A DNA stretch of 21,307 bases from an uncultured Prevotella sp. (lineage in GTDB: Bacteria > Bacteroidota > Bacteroidia > Bacteroidales > Bacteroidaceae), in NCBI GenBank assembly GCA_905234355.1, contig CAJOHP010000012.1, positions 1 through 21,307 of the forward strand, in the 5' to 3' direction. The notes under the pieces were generated by a model, which was given only the letters and a program-made list of their open reading frames with translations, was not told the origin of the DNA and did no database searches. Below, in pieces: positions 14,093-21,164 of this stretch; positions within the stretch are counted from its first letter, which is position 1, and every line of letters starts with the position of its first letter. The position numbers and the translations under genes were made by a program.

Positions 14093-15811
14093 TCAGAAGT
14101 CCTTCAGAAACTGGTCGAACTGTGGTGCTGAGCCTTTCCGTCCAGTGATTTTCTCGTAGAGTCGCCGGCGTGAAGCAGAGATGGCCGACTTGCTCTTTGA
14201 CATTACGGCTGCTATTTTGGCAGGGCTTAGCTGCATCTTGACAAGGCAACAGATGCGCATTTCGTCGTCAGACAGTCTGGCAAAAAGAGCAAGTCGTCCG
14301 AAGAGGCTATTGTAGACCTCGTCAGTCTGTTGTATCAGCTGCTGCCACTCTTCGTCGCTCAGGTGTAATTTGATCTCTGGCGATTCGACGATCTTGCGGT
14401 ATAAGGCAGACTGCTGAAACTGGACGATCCGGCAGGCGTCTTGCTCCAGAAGTGCTGTAATGGCTTTGTTCTCTGCCAGAATAAGCTGTCTTTCCTTTTC
14501 ATGTATCTGACGCTGATATGCGTCGTCCTGCCGTTTCATTTTCTCCTCGATCTGTGCCATCCGCTCATGGTTTTCTTTTAGCCTGGCTTCGCTACGGAGA
14601 TACTTTTCACTTTCCAACTGTAGGAGCAGTCGCTCATGTTGCAGTTCTTCCTCGCGTCTTATGCGGTAGCGGCTAAACATTCCCCAGGCAATCATCAAGA
14701 TGAGTGCCAGGACTGAAAACACCAGGGCTGAGGCCAGTTGCATCAGGCGGTTGCGGTAGATGGCATCGCTGAGCTTCTTCTCTAATGCGTTGTACTCGAA
14801 TCGGGCTTGCGCCTTGCGTATTTCTCCTGCCTGTGAGAGGGCACGAAGTGAGTCTTGTACGTCTGTAAGCTTCCGATACCAGTAGAGCGAAGCCTCCTTG
14901 TTGCCGTTTTGCTCATACAGCTGCACAAGGGCATGCATGAAGTCTGAGTTGGCGTAAATATCGCCTTGTGCTATCGCCTTCTTAAAATAGAACACTGCTG
15001 AGTCTGTGTGGTTCTGCCCGGCATGCCAATAGGCCCAGTTGGCCATGTTGAGCTCGTCACGCGGCATCAAGGCTTTTGCTTTGTCGAAATGGCCGGTCTG
15101 CATGTAGATGTCGCAGAGTGAGACGATAATATACCGTTGGAGCATTTCTGCCCCCGCCGCACGTGCATGCCGAGCGGACTGCTCATAGAAAAGGATTGTG
15201 CTGTCGACATCGTTCTTGATGGTGTAAACCTTAGCCATGTAATAGTTGGCATAAGCCATGCGCAAGGTGTCACTATTGTTCACGGCAATATCGTAATACT
15301 GGCGGTAGAGGGGCATACACTCTTCTAACATACGCTGCCCCAGGTATAAATTGCCAAGGCACTGACAGGCCCACCCTGCTATTTCTTTTGGCAGCTGGTT
15401 TTGCTCTGCTATCTGCTTGGCTTTGGCATAGCTGCTGATAGCCGACGGGTGGTCGCCGAACGACTGTTGAATGTCGCCGAGGATGAGCAATGACTTGGCG
15501 TGCTTGTCATAGTCTCCTTCCCTGTCGTAAAGCCGGCAAAGGCTGTCGGCTAAAATCAGATGCTCCTCTTGCAGATTTTCATCGGTGAAAAGCCTGCACA
15601 AGGCTAGCAGCTGGCGGTATGCATGGTCAGAGTTACAGCTGTTGTCTGTCCTGCTATCGTAGGCGTGCAATAGGCTGTCGGCTAATGCATATCGTCCGCA
15701 TATTACCGCGCTGTCGGCCTCTACCAGCAAGGGATGATAGCGGTCGCCGTCGGTGCAGGCGGCAAGGAGCACCAACAGGAGGGGGAGGATGAAGGCTGAC
15801 GCTTTATGCAT
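14093..15811 (-). CDS. Membrane-spanning TPR / helix-turn-helix regulator with lipobox
   Basis: A 572-residue protein of the Bacteroidetes TPR-regulator type. Its N-terminus MHKASAFILPLLLVLLAAC carries a lipobox (LAAC, Cys19). Tetratricopeptide helices run from about 30 to 320 (for example KSLLILGDIQQSFGDHPSAISSYAKA and IIVSLCDIYMQTGHFDKAKAL). A transmembrane helix spans about 357-379. A charged coiled coil (385-450) leads to a C-terminal LuxR-like helix-turn-helix (about 513-556: LSDDEMRICCLVKMQLSPAKIAAVMSKSKSAISASRRRLYEKI). The layout suggests periplasmic sensing and cytoplasmic DNA binding. It lies upstream of the secreted-protein run and is a likely regulator of it, though that is not demonstrated. 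It has a strong promoter at 15934-15965. Confidence 0.85.
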   Translation of the reverse strand: MHKASAFILPLLLVLLAACTDGDRYHPLLVEADSAVICGRYALADSLLHAYDSRTDNSCNSDHAYRQLLALCRLFTDENLQEEHLILADSLCRLYDREGDYDKHAKSLLILGDIQQSFGDHPSAISSYAKAKQIAEQNQLPKEIAGWACQCLGNLYLGQRMLEECMPLYRQYYDIAVNNSDTLRMAYANYYMAKVYTIKNDVDSTILFYEQSARHARAAGAEMLQRYIIVSLCDIYMQTGHFDKAKALMPRDELNMANWAYWHAGQNHTDSAVFYFKKAIAQGDIYANSDFMHALVQLYEQNGNKEASLYWYRKLTDVQDSLRALSQAGEIRKAQARFEYNALEKKLSDAIYRNRLMQLASALVFSVLALILMIAWGMFSRYRIRREEELQHERLLLQLESEKYLRSEARLKENHERMAQIEEKMKRQDDAYQRQIHEKERQLILAENKAITALLEQDACRIVQFQQSALYRKIVESPEIKLHLSDEEWQQLIQQTDEVYNSLFGRLALFARLSDDEMRICCLVKMQLSPAKIAAVMSKSKSAISASRRRLYEKITGRKGSAPQFDQFLKDF

Positions 15812-15821
15812 AGGGCTACAG

Positions 15822-15902
15822 TTATTCGGCCACGGCGAGTTCCATGCCGCGCCAGAGCAGCACGAGGCGGTGCAGGCGACGTTGTTTCTGTTGCTGTTTC
15901 AT
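15822..15902 (-). CDS. Possible 26-residue leader peptide upstream of the TPR regulator
   Basis: An ATG-initiated reading frame of 26 codons ending TAA lies between the promoter (15934-15965) and the regulator start, ending 10 bases before it. The product begins with the basic stretch MKQQQKQRRLHR and ends MELAVAE, with one short hydrophobic segment (LVLLW). It is in a different frame from the regulator, so it is not a lost N-terminus. It could be a coupled leader peptide or an untranslated part of the 5' leader; I have no family match. Confidence 0.3.
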   Translation of the reverse strand: MKQQQKQRRLHRLVLLWRGMELAVAE

Positions 15903-15933
15903 CGTGACTTTTTTCGGTCTGTGTTTTTGACTG

Positions 15934-15965
15934 CAAATATACGGATAAAATGCGAACTAACCAAA
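15934..15965 (-). promoter_or_regulatory. Promoter of the TPR regulator (TTTG-20-TATATTTG)
   Basis: On the minus strand, TTTG (15962-15965) is followed by exactly 20 bases and TATATTTG (15934-15941), a full match to the Bacteroidetes -33/-7 consensus. The -33 element lies inside the left arm of the 27-base inverted repeat, and the -7 lies just outside it. Confidence 0.8.
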
Positions 15966-16040
15966 AATGCGAATCTATTTTTGTTGACATGAGCGCAGAT
16001 CAAAAGAAATAGGTTCGCATTTTTGGTTAGTTCGCATTTT
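15947..16040. repeat. Perfect 27-base inverted repeat spanning the divergent promoters
   Basis: The arms at 15947-15973 and 16014-16040 are exact reverse complements. With one G-T mismatch and one wobble the pairing continues inward to about 15982/16005. Each arm itself contains two copies of TTCGCATTTT (reverse-complemented in the left arm) starting 17 bases apart, with GGTTAG between them, so the region holds four copies. The arms include the -33 elements of both flanking promoters. Confidence 0.9.
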
Positions 16041-16053
16041 TTTTATACTTTTG
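16022..16053 (+). promoter_or_regulatory. Promoter of aspS (TTTG-20-TACTTTTG)
   Basis: TTTG (16022-16025) is followed by exactly 20 bases and TACTTTTG (16046-16053), fitting TTTG-N20-TAnnTTTG. The ATG follows 59 bases after the -7 box. The -33 lies in the right arm of the inverted repeat, mirroring the regulator promoter. Confidence 0.8.
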
Positions 16054-16112
16054 CAGCTCACTATCCGAAAAATCATCACGGAACAACCGTAATTATATAA
16101 ACATATATAAAG

Positions 16113-17879
16113 ATGTATAGGACAAAGACATGTGGCGAGCTTCGTCTCGCCGACGCCGGCAGCCAGGTGACGCTGGCCGGCTGGGTGCAGCGCACGCGCA
16201 AGATGGGAGGCATGACCTTCGTCGACCTGCGCGACCGCTATGGCATCACCCAAATCGTTTTCGACGAGAGCGACGACGCCTCGCTCACAGAGCGCGCCAA
16301 CAAGCTGGGACGCGAGTATTGCGTGCAGATAAAAGGCAAGGTGAGCGAGCGCCAGTCGAAGAATCCCAAGATGCCCACGGGCGACATCGAGGTGTTTGCC
16401 ACCGAGCTGTGCGTGCTGAGCGAGAGCCTCACCCCCCCGTTCACCATCGAAGACCAGACCGACGGCGGCGACGACATACGCATGAAGTACCGCTATCTCG
16501 ACCTGCGCCGCAGTGTCGTGCGCCGCAACCTCGAGCTGCGACACAAGATGACCATACTCATACGCAACTTCCTCGACGCACGCCAGTTCATCGAGGTGGA
16601 GACCCCCATCCTCATCGGTTCCACGCCCGAGGGTGCCCGCGACTTCGTCGTGCCCTCGCGCATGAACCCCGGGCAGTTCTATGCCCTGCCGCAGTCGCCG
16701 CAGACGCTCAAGCAGCTGCTTATGGTGTCGGGCTTCGACCGCTACTTCCAGATAGCGAAGTGCTTCCGCGACGAAGACCTGCGCGCCGACCGTCAGCCCG
16801 AGTTCACGCAGATAGACTGCGAGATGTCGTTTGTGGAGCAGGAAGACGTGCTGCAGGTCTTTGAAGACCTGGCCCGTCATCTCTTCCGCGAGATACGCGG
16901 CATCGAGCTGCCCCCGCTGCAGCGCATGACGTGGCACGAGGCCATGCGCCGTTTCGGCTCCGACAAGCCCGACCTGCGCTTCGGTATGGAGTTTGTAGAG
17001 CTGGCAGACCAGCTCCGGGGCACCGGCACCTTCCCCGTGTTCAACGAGGCGCAGTACATCGGTGCCATCTGCGTGCCCGGATGTGCAGGCTACACACGCA
17101 AGCAGCTCGACCAGCTCACCGACTTCGTCAAGCGCCCGCAGGTGGGAGCCAAGGGACTGGTCTACGTGAAATACAACGACGACGGCACCGTCAAGTCGTC
17201 TGTCGACAAGTTCTATGCTCCCGAGGTGTGGCAGCAGGTCAAGGAGGCCATGGGCGCCAACGACGGCGACCTGGTGCTCATCATGAGCGGCGACAATGCC
17301 AACAAGACGCGCACGCAGCTCTGCACCCTCCGACTGGAGATGGGCGAGCGCCTCGGACTGCGTGACAAGGACCGCTTCGTCTGCCTCTGGATAGTAGACT
17401 TCCCCCTCTTCGAGTGGAGCGACGAGGAGCAGCGGCTCATGGCCACCCACCATCCGTTCACTATGCCCAATCCCGACGATATCCCACTGCTCGACACCGA
17501 CCCCGCATGCGTGCGTGCCGTGGCCTACGACTTCGTGTGCAATGGCGTGGAAGTGGGCGGAGGCTCGCTCCGCATACACGACGGCAAGCTGCAGGAGAAG
17601 ATGTTCGAGATACTGGGCTTCACGCCCGAACGCGCCATGGCACAGTTCGGATTCCTCATCAACGCCTTCAAGTACGGCGCTCCGCCACATGCCGGCCTGG
17701 CCTTCGGTCTCGACCGCTTTGTGAGTCTGATGGCAGGACTCGACAGCATACGCGACTGCATAGCCTTCCCCAAGAACAACAGCGGCCGCGACGTCATGCT
17801 CGACGCTCCGGGCGAGCTCGACCCCAAGCAGCTCGAGGAGCTGCAGCTCAGGCTCGACCTCAAGCAGGACGAGGCGTAG
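16113..17879 (+). CDS. aspS: Aspartyl-tRNA synthetase
   Basis: A 588-residue cytoplasmic class II synthetase that charges tRNA-Asp, of normal bacterial length. It has an N-terminal OB-fold anticodon domain (about 1-105, LAGWVQRTRKMGGMTFVDLRDR), then the catalytic core with ETPILIGSTPEGARDFVVPS (163-182). Motif 2 is FRDEDLRADRQPEFTQIDCE (218-237). The bacterial GAD insertion lies about 300-410, with GAKGLVYVK at 345-353. Motif 3 is GLAFGLDRFVSLMAG (528-542). The C-terminus KNNSGRDVMLDAPGELD is typical of bacterial AspRS. It has a strong promoter inside an inverted-repeat region and an intrinsic terminator at 17945-17996, so it is probably a single-gene transcript. Confidence 0.97.
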   Translation: MYRTKTCGELRLADAGSQVTLAGWVQRTRKMGGMTFVDLRDRYGITQIVFDESDDASLTERANKLGREYCVQIKGKVSERQSKNPKMPTGDIEVFATELCVLSESLTPPFTIEDQTDGGDDIRMKYRYLDLRRSVVRRNLELRHKMTILIRNFLDARQFIEVETPILIGSTPEGARDFVVPSRMNPGQFYALPQSPQTLKQLLMVSGFDRYFQIAKCFRDEDLRADRQPEFTQIDCEMSFVEQEDVLQVFEDLARHLFREIRGIELPPLQRMTWHEAMRRFGSDKPDLRFGMEFVELADQLRGTGTFPVFNEAQYIGAICVPGCAGYTRKQLDQLTDFVKRPQVGAKGLVYVKYNDDGTVKSSVDKFYAPEVWQQVKEAMGANDGDLVLIMSGDNANKTRTQLCTLRLEMGERLGLRDKDRFVCLWIVDFPLFEWSDEEQRLMATHHPFTMPNPDDIPLLDTDPACVRAVAYDFVCNGVEVGGGSLRIHDGKLQEKMFEILGFTPERAMAQFGFLINAFKYGAPPHAGLAFGLDRFVSLMAGLDSIRDCIAFPKNNSGRDVMLDAPGELDPKQLEELQLRLDLKQDEA

Positions 17880-17944
17880 AGCAACGCTTTTCCCTGTGTT
17901 GTCCGTGCCTCCGTACATGCGGTGGCTCGCACAGAAACAACCTC

Positions 17945-17996
17945 CCGTCCCTACAGAGGCATCCAAACGTGCCAACTCGTAGGGACGGTTTTTTTT
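17945..17996 (+). terminator. Intrinsic terminator of aspS
   Basis: CCGTCCCTAC (17945-17954) pairs perfectly with GTAGGGACGG (17979-17988) across a 24-base loop and is followed at once by eight T residues (17989-17996). It lies 65 bases after the aspS stop. The stem is made of the same bases as the interspersed repeat at 21030-21116. Confidence 0.75.
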
Positions 17997-18080
17997 ATGC
18001 CTGTCGGAAAACTCGCGGGGGGGGGGAAACTGTGATGCCTCATCTGCACAGGCCGGAAGAATCTATATGACCTTGCAGGC

Positions 18081-18120
18081 AAAAAAAAAATCGGGAATCG
18101 ATCTTCTCAGACAGATTCCC
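18081..18120 (-). terminator. Intrinsic terminator, minus strand
   Basis: Read on the minus strand, GGGAATC (18114-18120) pairs with GATTCCC (18093-18099) across a 14-base loop; after GA come ten T residues (18081-18090). It would end a candidate small RNA starting near 18170 and any readthrough from the maf operon. Confidence 0.7.
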
Positions 18121-18170
18121 TTGAAAAAACTTTGGAAAATGATAAATATAGATTAAAATTACTAGTTATC
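18081..18170 (-). ncRNA. Candidate small RNA of about 90 nt downstream of maf
   Basis: A consensus promoter (18176-18207) and an intrinsic terminator (18081-18120) on the same strand bracket about 90 bases with no sizeable reading frame. The predicted RNA has an AU-rich single-stranded 5' half and a GC-capped 3' hairpin with a U tail. I do not recognise it as a known RNA family; the 5' end is approximate. Confidence 0.5.
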
Positions 18171-18175
18171 GAGTG

Positions 18176-18207
18176 CAAAGTTACGAAAAATACTTGAGTA
18201 TTCCAAA
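18176..18207 (-). promoter_or_regulatory. Consensus promoter downstream of maf (TTTG-20-TAACTTTG)
   Basis: On the minus strand, TTTG (18204-18207), exactly 20 bases, then TAACTTTG (18176-18183). It lies just past the maf stop (18246) and points away from maf, so it cannot serve that gene; it would drive the candidate small RNA. Confidence 0.7.
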
Positions 18208-18245
18208 ACATTTCGACAAAAAAATCTCAAGGCCCCCCACTTTTT

Positions 18246-18827
18246 CTATAGTTTTGACAATTCAGCGTATATCCGCTGCACAGGGAGTCCCATCACATTG
18301 TAATAGCTGCCCTTGAGTCCTGTCACGCCGATGTAGCCTATCCACTCCTGTATGCCATAGGCTCCGGCCTTGTCGAAGGGCCGGTAGGTACCGATGTAGT
18401 AGTCTATCTCTTCGTCGGCAAGTGTCTTGAACGTGACGTCGGTAGATACCGAGAACTGCCTGAGCGCCGTCTTCGTGGCGAGGCAGACGCCCGTGACGAC
18501 CTGGTGCGTCTTTCCGCTCAGCTTGCGGAGCATGCGGCGCGCATCGGCAGCATCGGCGGGCTTGCCCATCACCTCGCCCTCGCAGACCACCACGGTGTCG
18601 GCTGTGATGATCAGGTCGTCGCTGCCTGTCATGCTCTGATAGGCTTCGGCCTTCTTGTGGGCCACATACTGGGCTATGCGCTCTGCCGGCAGGAAGGCAG
18701 GATAGCTCTCGTCGATGCCGGGCAGCACCTGCACATCGAAGTGGATGCCAAGACCGGACAGTAGCTCGCGCCGACGGGGGGAGTTGCTCGCCAGGATGAT
18801 ATGATATTTCTGCAGATTCTGAAGCAT
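18246..18827 (-). CDS. maf: Maf family nucleoside triphosphate pyrophosphatase (dTTP/UTP type)
   Basis: A 193-residue cytoplasmic enzyme that hydrolyses non-canonical or excess nucleoside triphosphates to monophosphates. Visible signatures are LASNSPRRRELL (12-23), ITADTVV (74-80) with the catalytic Asp, GKP (88-90), SGKTHQVVTGV (104-114) and FDKAGAYGIQ (151-160). The last, with the tail GSYYNVMGLPV, is typical of the YhdE-type dTTP/UTP pyrophosphatases rather than the YceF 7-methyl-GTP type. The start at 18827 gives the expected short N-terminus; an upstream in-frame ATG would overlap the kdsC-like gene. It is the last gene of a four-gene operon, 53 bases after the phosphatase stop. Confidence 0.93.
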   Translation of the reverse strand: MLQNLQKYHIILASNSPRRRELLSGLGIHFDVQVLPGIDESYPAFLPAERIAQYVAHKKAEAYQSMTGSDDLIITADTVVVCEGEVMGKPADAADARRMLRKLSGKTHQVVTGVCLATKTALRQFSVSTDVTFKTLADEEIDYYIGTYRPFDKAGAYGIQEWIGYIGVTGLKGSYYNVMGLPVQRIYAELSKL

Positions 18828-18880
18828 GGTTTCTTTTTGAGGATTAGGGGAGTAAAGGATTATGGGAGTTTTTGGCGATG

Positions 18881-19399
18881 CTACCATCCGAAGGCGTGGC
18901 GGTCTTTCATCCACAGACCTTGGGCGCGTAGCGTCTGCTCTATCACGTCGCGTGCGCAGCCCTGTCCGCCCGCCCTGTGACTCACATAGACACTGGCCTG
19001 CTGCACCTCGGGGCAGGCATCCTTAGGACATACGGGGCAGCCCACGCGACGCATCACCTCCAGGTCGGGGATGTCGTCGCCCATATACATCACCTCCTCG
19101 TCGTGCAGGCCGTACTTTTGCAGAAAGGTCTCGTAGACCTCTATCTTCACTGCGCAGCCCAGGTAAATGTCGGTGAGCCCCAAGCCTGCATATCTCACGC
19201 GCACCGACTCCACGCTTGCGCCGGTCATAATGACGATGCGCAGCCCCATCTTCACCGCCAGCTGAATGGCATAGCCGTCCTTGATGTTCACCGTGCGCTG
19301 AGGCAGTCCGTCGTGAGCCAGCGTGATGGTCTCCTGGCTCAGCACGCCGTCGACGTCGAACACGATGGCGCGTATCTTGCTTAAATCATAGTTGATCAT
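18881..19399 (-). CDS. kdsC: KdsC-like 3-deoxy-D-manno-octulosonate 8-phosphate phosphatase (HAD family)
   Basis: A 172-residue HAD phosphatase, matching the compact tetrameric KdsC type, which makes KDO for lipopolysaccharide. Motif I is VFDVDGVLS (13-21) with Asp15 and Asp17. KDGYAIQLAVKMGLRI (40-55) is characteristic of the family, motif II is the Thr in IMTGAS (57-62), and motif III is YMGDDIPDL (105-113). KdsC-family signature HRAGGQGCARDVIE lies at 141-154. The start at 19399 (MINYDLSKIRAIVF) is chosen by family pattern and overlaps the DUF2520 stop by 14 bases; an upstream ATG at 19438 would add 13 unlikely residues. The close relative KDN/NulO phosphatase cannot be ruled out. Confidence 0.88.
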   Translation of the reverse strand: MINYDLSKIRAIVFDVDGVLSQETITLAHDGLPQRTVNIKDGYAIQLAVKMGLRIVIMTGASVESVRVRYAGLGLTDIYLGCAVKIEVYETFLQKYGLHDEEVMYMGDDIPDLEVMRRVGCPVCPKDACPEVQQASVYVSHRAGGQGCARDVIEQTLRAQGLWMKDRHAFGW

Positions 19400-20195
19400 G
19401 TCGTGTGTGTGTGTTGCTGTCTGATTGGAAACGCTCATGGATGCTGCTGCTCATCACCTCATAGACCTGTCTCATCTGCGGCCTGTCGTCGAGCATGTGT
19501 CGCTGCATGTCGATGACCTGACGGTCGAACCGTATGGCCGGCCCTGTCTGGGCATCGTGCGGGTGCATCGTCATGGCCTTGTGCAGGGTCTCTTCGATGA
19601 GCGGGTGCATCACGCTGAACGACAGCCCGTTCTCTTCGAGCAGCTGTGCCGACAGGTCGTAGCAGTGGTTCACGAAGTTGCAGGCAAAGACAGCGGCGAG
19701 GTGCAGCTGCCGGCGTTTGTCGGAAGGCAGCTCGCTCACGTTGTTGCTCACTGCTCCTGCTATGGCGTGGGCGCAGGCCATGGTCTGCGCATCGGAGGCC
19801 TCAAGGAAGAAAGGCACCCGGCTGAAGTCGACCAGCCGTTCTTTTGAAAACGTCTGCATGGGGTAGAGCACCCCGTAGTGCTGCATCGCCGCCGACTCAA
19901 ACACCGTCATCGGCACCGAGCCGGCCGTGTGGAAGAAGCAGCACTGCTCCCGCCCCTGAGCCAGCAGCGGCAGGAGCTGGCCGATGGCTTCGTCTTTCAC
20001 AGCGATGATAAAGGCGTCGGCCTGCACGGGCAGGTCGGCTATCGAGGCGGTGGCCTGTGCTCCCACGCGCTGTGCCAGGACCTGTGCCGACTGCGCTGTG
20101 CGGCTATACACCGTCGTGATGCGGTGCCCATGGCCGTGCAGTGCGCAGGCCAGACAGGTGGCCAGGCGTCCCGCACCTATGAATACGATGTCCAT
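19386..20195 (-). CDS. Rossmann-fold DUF2520 domain protein
   Basis: A 269-residue cytoplasmic protein with an N-terminal NAD(P)-binding motif (MDIVFIGAGRLATCLACAL, 1-19), then YSRTAQSAQVLAQRVGA, and FIIAVKDEAIGQLLPLLA in the middle. The C-terminal DUF2520 helical domain includes RRQLHLAAVFACNFVNHCY and MHPLIEETLHKAM. The overall shape resembles 6-phosphogluconate dehydrogenase-like or F420-dependent reductase-like proteins, but the reaction is unknown. The ATG at 20195 is preferred because the Rossmann strand begins there; an alternative at 20210 adds MLTEP. It begins four bases after the nitroreductase stop and overlaps the KdsC gene, so it is tightly co-translated. Confidence 0.87.
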   Translation of the reverse strand: MDIVFIGAGRLATCLACALHGHGHRITTVYSRTAQSAQVLAQRVGAQATASIADLPVQADAFIIAVKDEAIGQLLPLLAQGREQCCFFHTAGSVPMTVFESAAMQHYGVLYPMQTFSKERLVDFSRVPFFLEASDAQTMACAHAIAGAVSNNVSELPSDKRRQLHLAAVFACNFVNHCYDLSAQLLEENGLSFSVMHPLIEETLHKAMTMHPHDAQTGPAIRFDRQVIDMQRHMLDDRPQMRQVYEVMSSSIHERFQSDSNTHTRHDQL

Positions 20196-20199
20196 CGGC

Positions 20200-20757
20200 T
20201 CAGTCAGCATTGTCGGGGCCTTGGGCCGCGTCATACTTTCCTATGTGCACGTTCTCCCACTTCAGCCGGTCCTCATTCTGCGGCTTGCGCTCGTCGGCCT
20301 TATGGCCGAAGGCCACCACGCAGAGCACGCAGAGGTTGTCGGGCAGGCCCAGCACACCGCGTATCACCGTGTCTGCCGTGGTGCCGTCGCTGAGACCGCG
20401 TCCGCGCATCTGCACCCAGCAGGAGCCCAGCCCCAGGTCCTCGGCCTGATACTGCATCGAGATGGCGGCTATGGCACCGTCCTCCACCCAGCAGTCGTTC
20501 TGCAGCGGGTCGCCCACGACGGCCACCACCAGCGGCGCGCCTTTCACAAACTGCGACCCAAGATCCTTGGCGTCGGCTATCTTCTCGATGTCTGTAGGGT
20601 CGTCAACGACCACAAACTGCCAGGCGCGCTGCCCCTTCGACGTGGGCGACATCAGGGCCGCCCTGAGGATGAGCCGCACATCGTCGGCATCGATTTCCTC
20701 CGGAGTAAACTTGCGGTGCGAGCGGCGCGTCTGCACCAGTGCTTTGAAGTCTTTCAT
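20200..20757 (-). CDS. Nitroreductase family FMN-dependent oxidoreductase
   Basis: A 185-residue flavoprotein of the nitroreductase family. FMN-contact motif TRRSHRKFTPEEI (10-22) lies near the N-terminus, followed by the substrate/FMN loop LMSPTSKGQRAWQFVVV (35-51), IAAISMQYQAEDLGLGSCWVQ (96-116) and the late motif CVVAFGHKADERKP (146-159). The physiological substrate is unknown. It is the first gene of the operon nitroreductase, DUF2520, kdsC, maf; a consensus promoter (20881-20912) lies 123 bases upstream of its ATG, leaving an untranslated leader of about 117 bases. Confidence 0.9.
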   Translation of the reverse strand: MKDFKALVQTRRSHRKFTPEEIDADDVRLILRAALMSPTSKGQRAWQFVVVDDPTDIEKIADAKDLGSQFVKGAPLVVAVVGDPLQNDCWVEDGAIAAISMQYQAEDLGLGSCWVQMRGRGLSDGTTADTVIRGVLGLPDNLCVLCVVAFGHKADERKPQNEDRLKWENVHIGKYDAAQGPDNAD

Positions 20758-20880
20758 AATGATGATAATCTTTGTGCTATGTTCTGATTTGTTCTGTTGT
20801 GTTCTGGCCGTCTCTTTTTCTCAGCCTCATGGGGAGGATGCTGCCAGGATAGGAGCCGTCTGGCGGTCTGCTACCGACTG

Positions 20881-20912
20881 CAAAATTAAGAAAAATCCCG
20901 CAGGCGGCCAAA
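20881..20912 (-). promoter_or_regulatory. Promoter of the nitroreductase-maf operon (TTTG-20-TAATTTTG)
   Basis: On the minus strand, TTTG (20909-20912), 20 bases, TAATTTTG (20881-20888), the full Bacteroidetes consensus. The next gene on this strand starts at 20757. Confidence 0.72.
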
Positions 20913-21029
20913 TGTTTTCAGTTTTTTTATGTGACTCAAGTCTTACCACTCCCGTTCTGCCGAATATCCATTTCGCAACTCCCTGTTATTGTGCATTCAC
21001 GCCTGCATGTTCAGTGCGTGCGTGTTGCC

Positions 21030-21116
21030 CTGTAGGGACGGGCTTTATGCCTGTCCGCCACCCGTCCGGCAGATGGACGTCTTTGTTTCGGATAGGCGTA
21101 AAGCCCGTCCCTACAG
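21030..21116. repeat. Palindromic interspersed element (REP/MITE-like), 87 bases
   Basis: Two 28-base arms, 21030-21057 (beginning CTGTAGGGACGGGC) and 21089-21116 (ending GCCCGTCCCTACAG), are reverse complements with two differences, both compatible with G-U pairs. They flank a 31-base centre. The end sequence GTAGGGACGG recurs at 21176-21185 and at 17979-17988 in this window, showing that it is a dispersed repeat. Confidence 0.75.
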
Positions 21117-21127
21117 TGTGCCGACAC

Positions 21128-21164
21128 CATGCAAAAAATAGGGCGTTCAATTTGTTTTTGCATG
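21128..21164. repeat. 10-base perfect inverted repeat
   Basis: CATGCAAAAA (21128-21137) and TTTTTGCATG (21155-21164) are exact reverse complements with 17 bases between, located between two pieces of the GTAGGGACGG repeat family. No gene is attached; function unknown. Confidence 0.5.

Larger units (their letters stand above)
17880..18245. other. Intergenic region between convergent aspS and maf
   Basis: 366 bases without a credible protein gene. From left to right it holds the aspS terminator, a degenerate piece of the interspersed repeat (to about 18008), a run of ten G (18017-18026), ten A (18081-18090), a minus-strand intrinsic terminator, and a consensus minus-strand promoter (18176-18207). 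Confidence 0.7.

Noticed and set aside
15947..16040. Inverted repeat as an invertible promoter switch
   Set aside because: The arms contain the -33 elements and the -7 boxes lie outside, so inversion of the segment would leave both promoters unchanged.
15975..17975. Long open frame (666 codons) opposite aspS
   Set aside because: It is fully antisense to a well-conserved AspRS and has the His/Val/Glu-rich composition of a shadow frame.
18017..18090. Runs of ten G and ten A as phase-variation tracts
   Set aside because: They lie outside any coding frame; the A run is the T tail of a minus-strand terminator, and the G run is not in promoter spacing of any gene.
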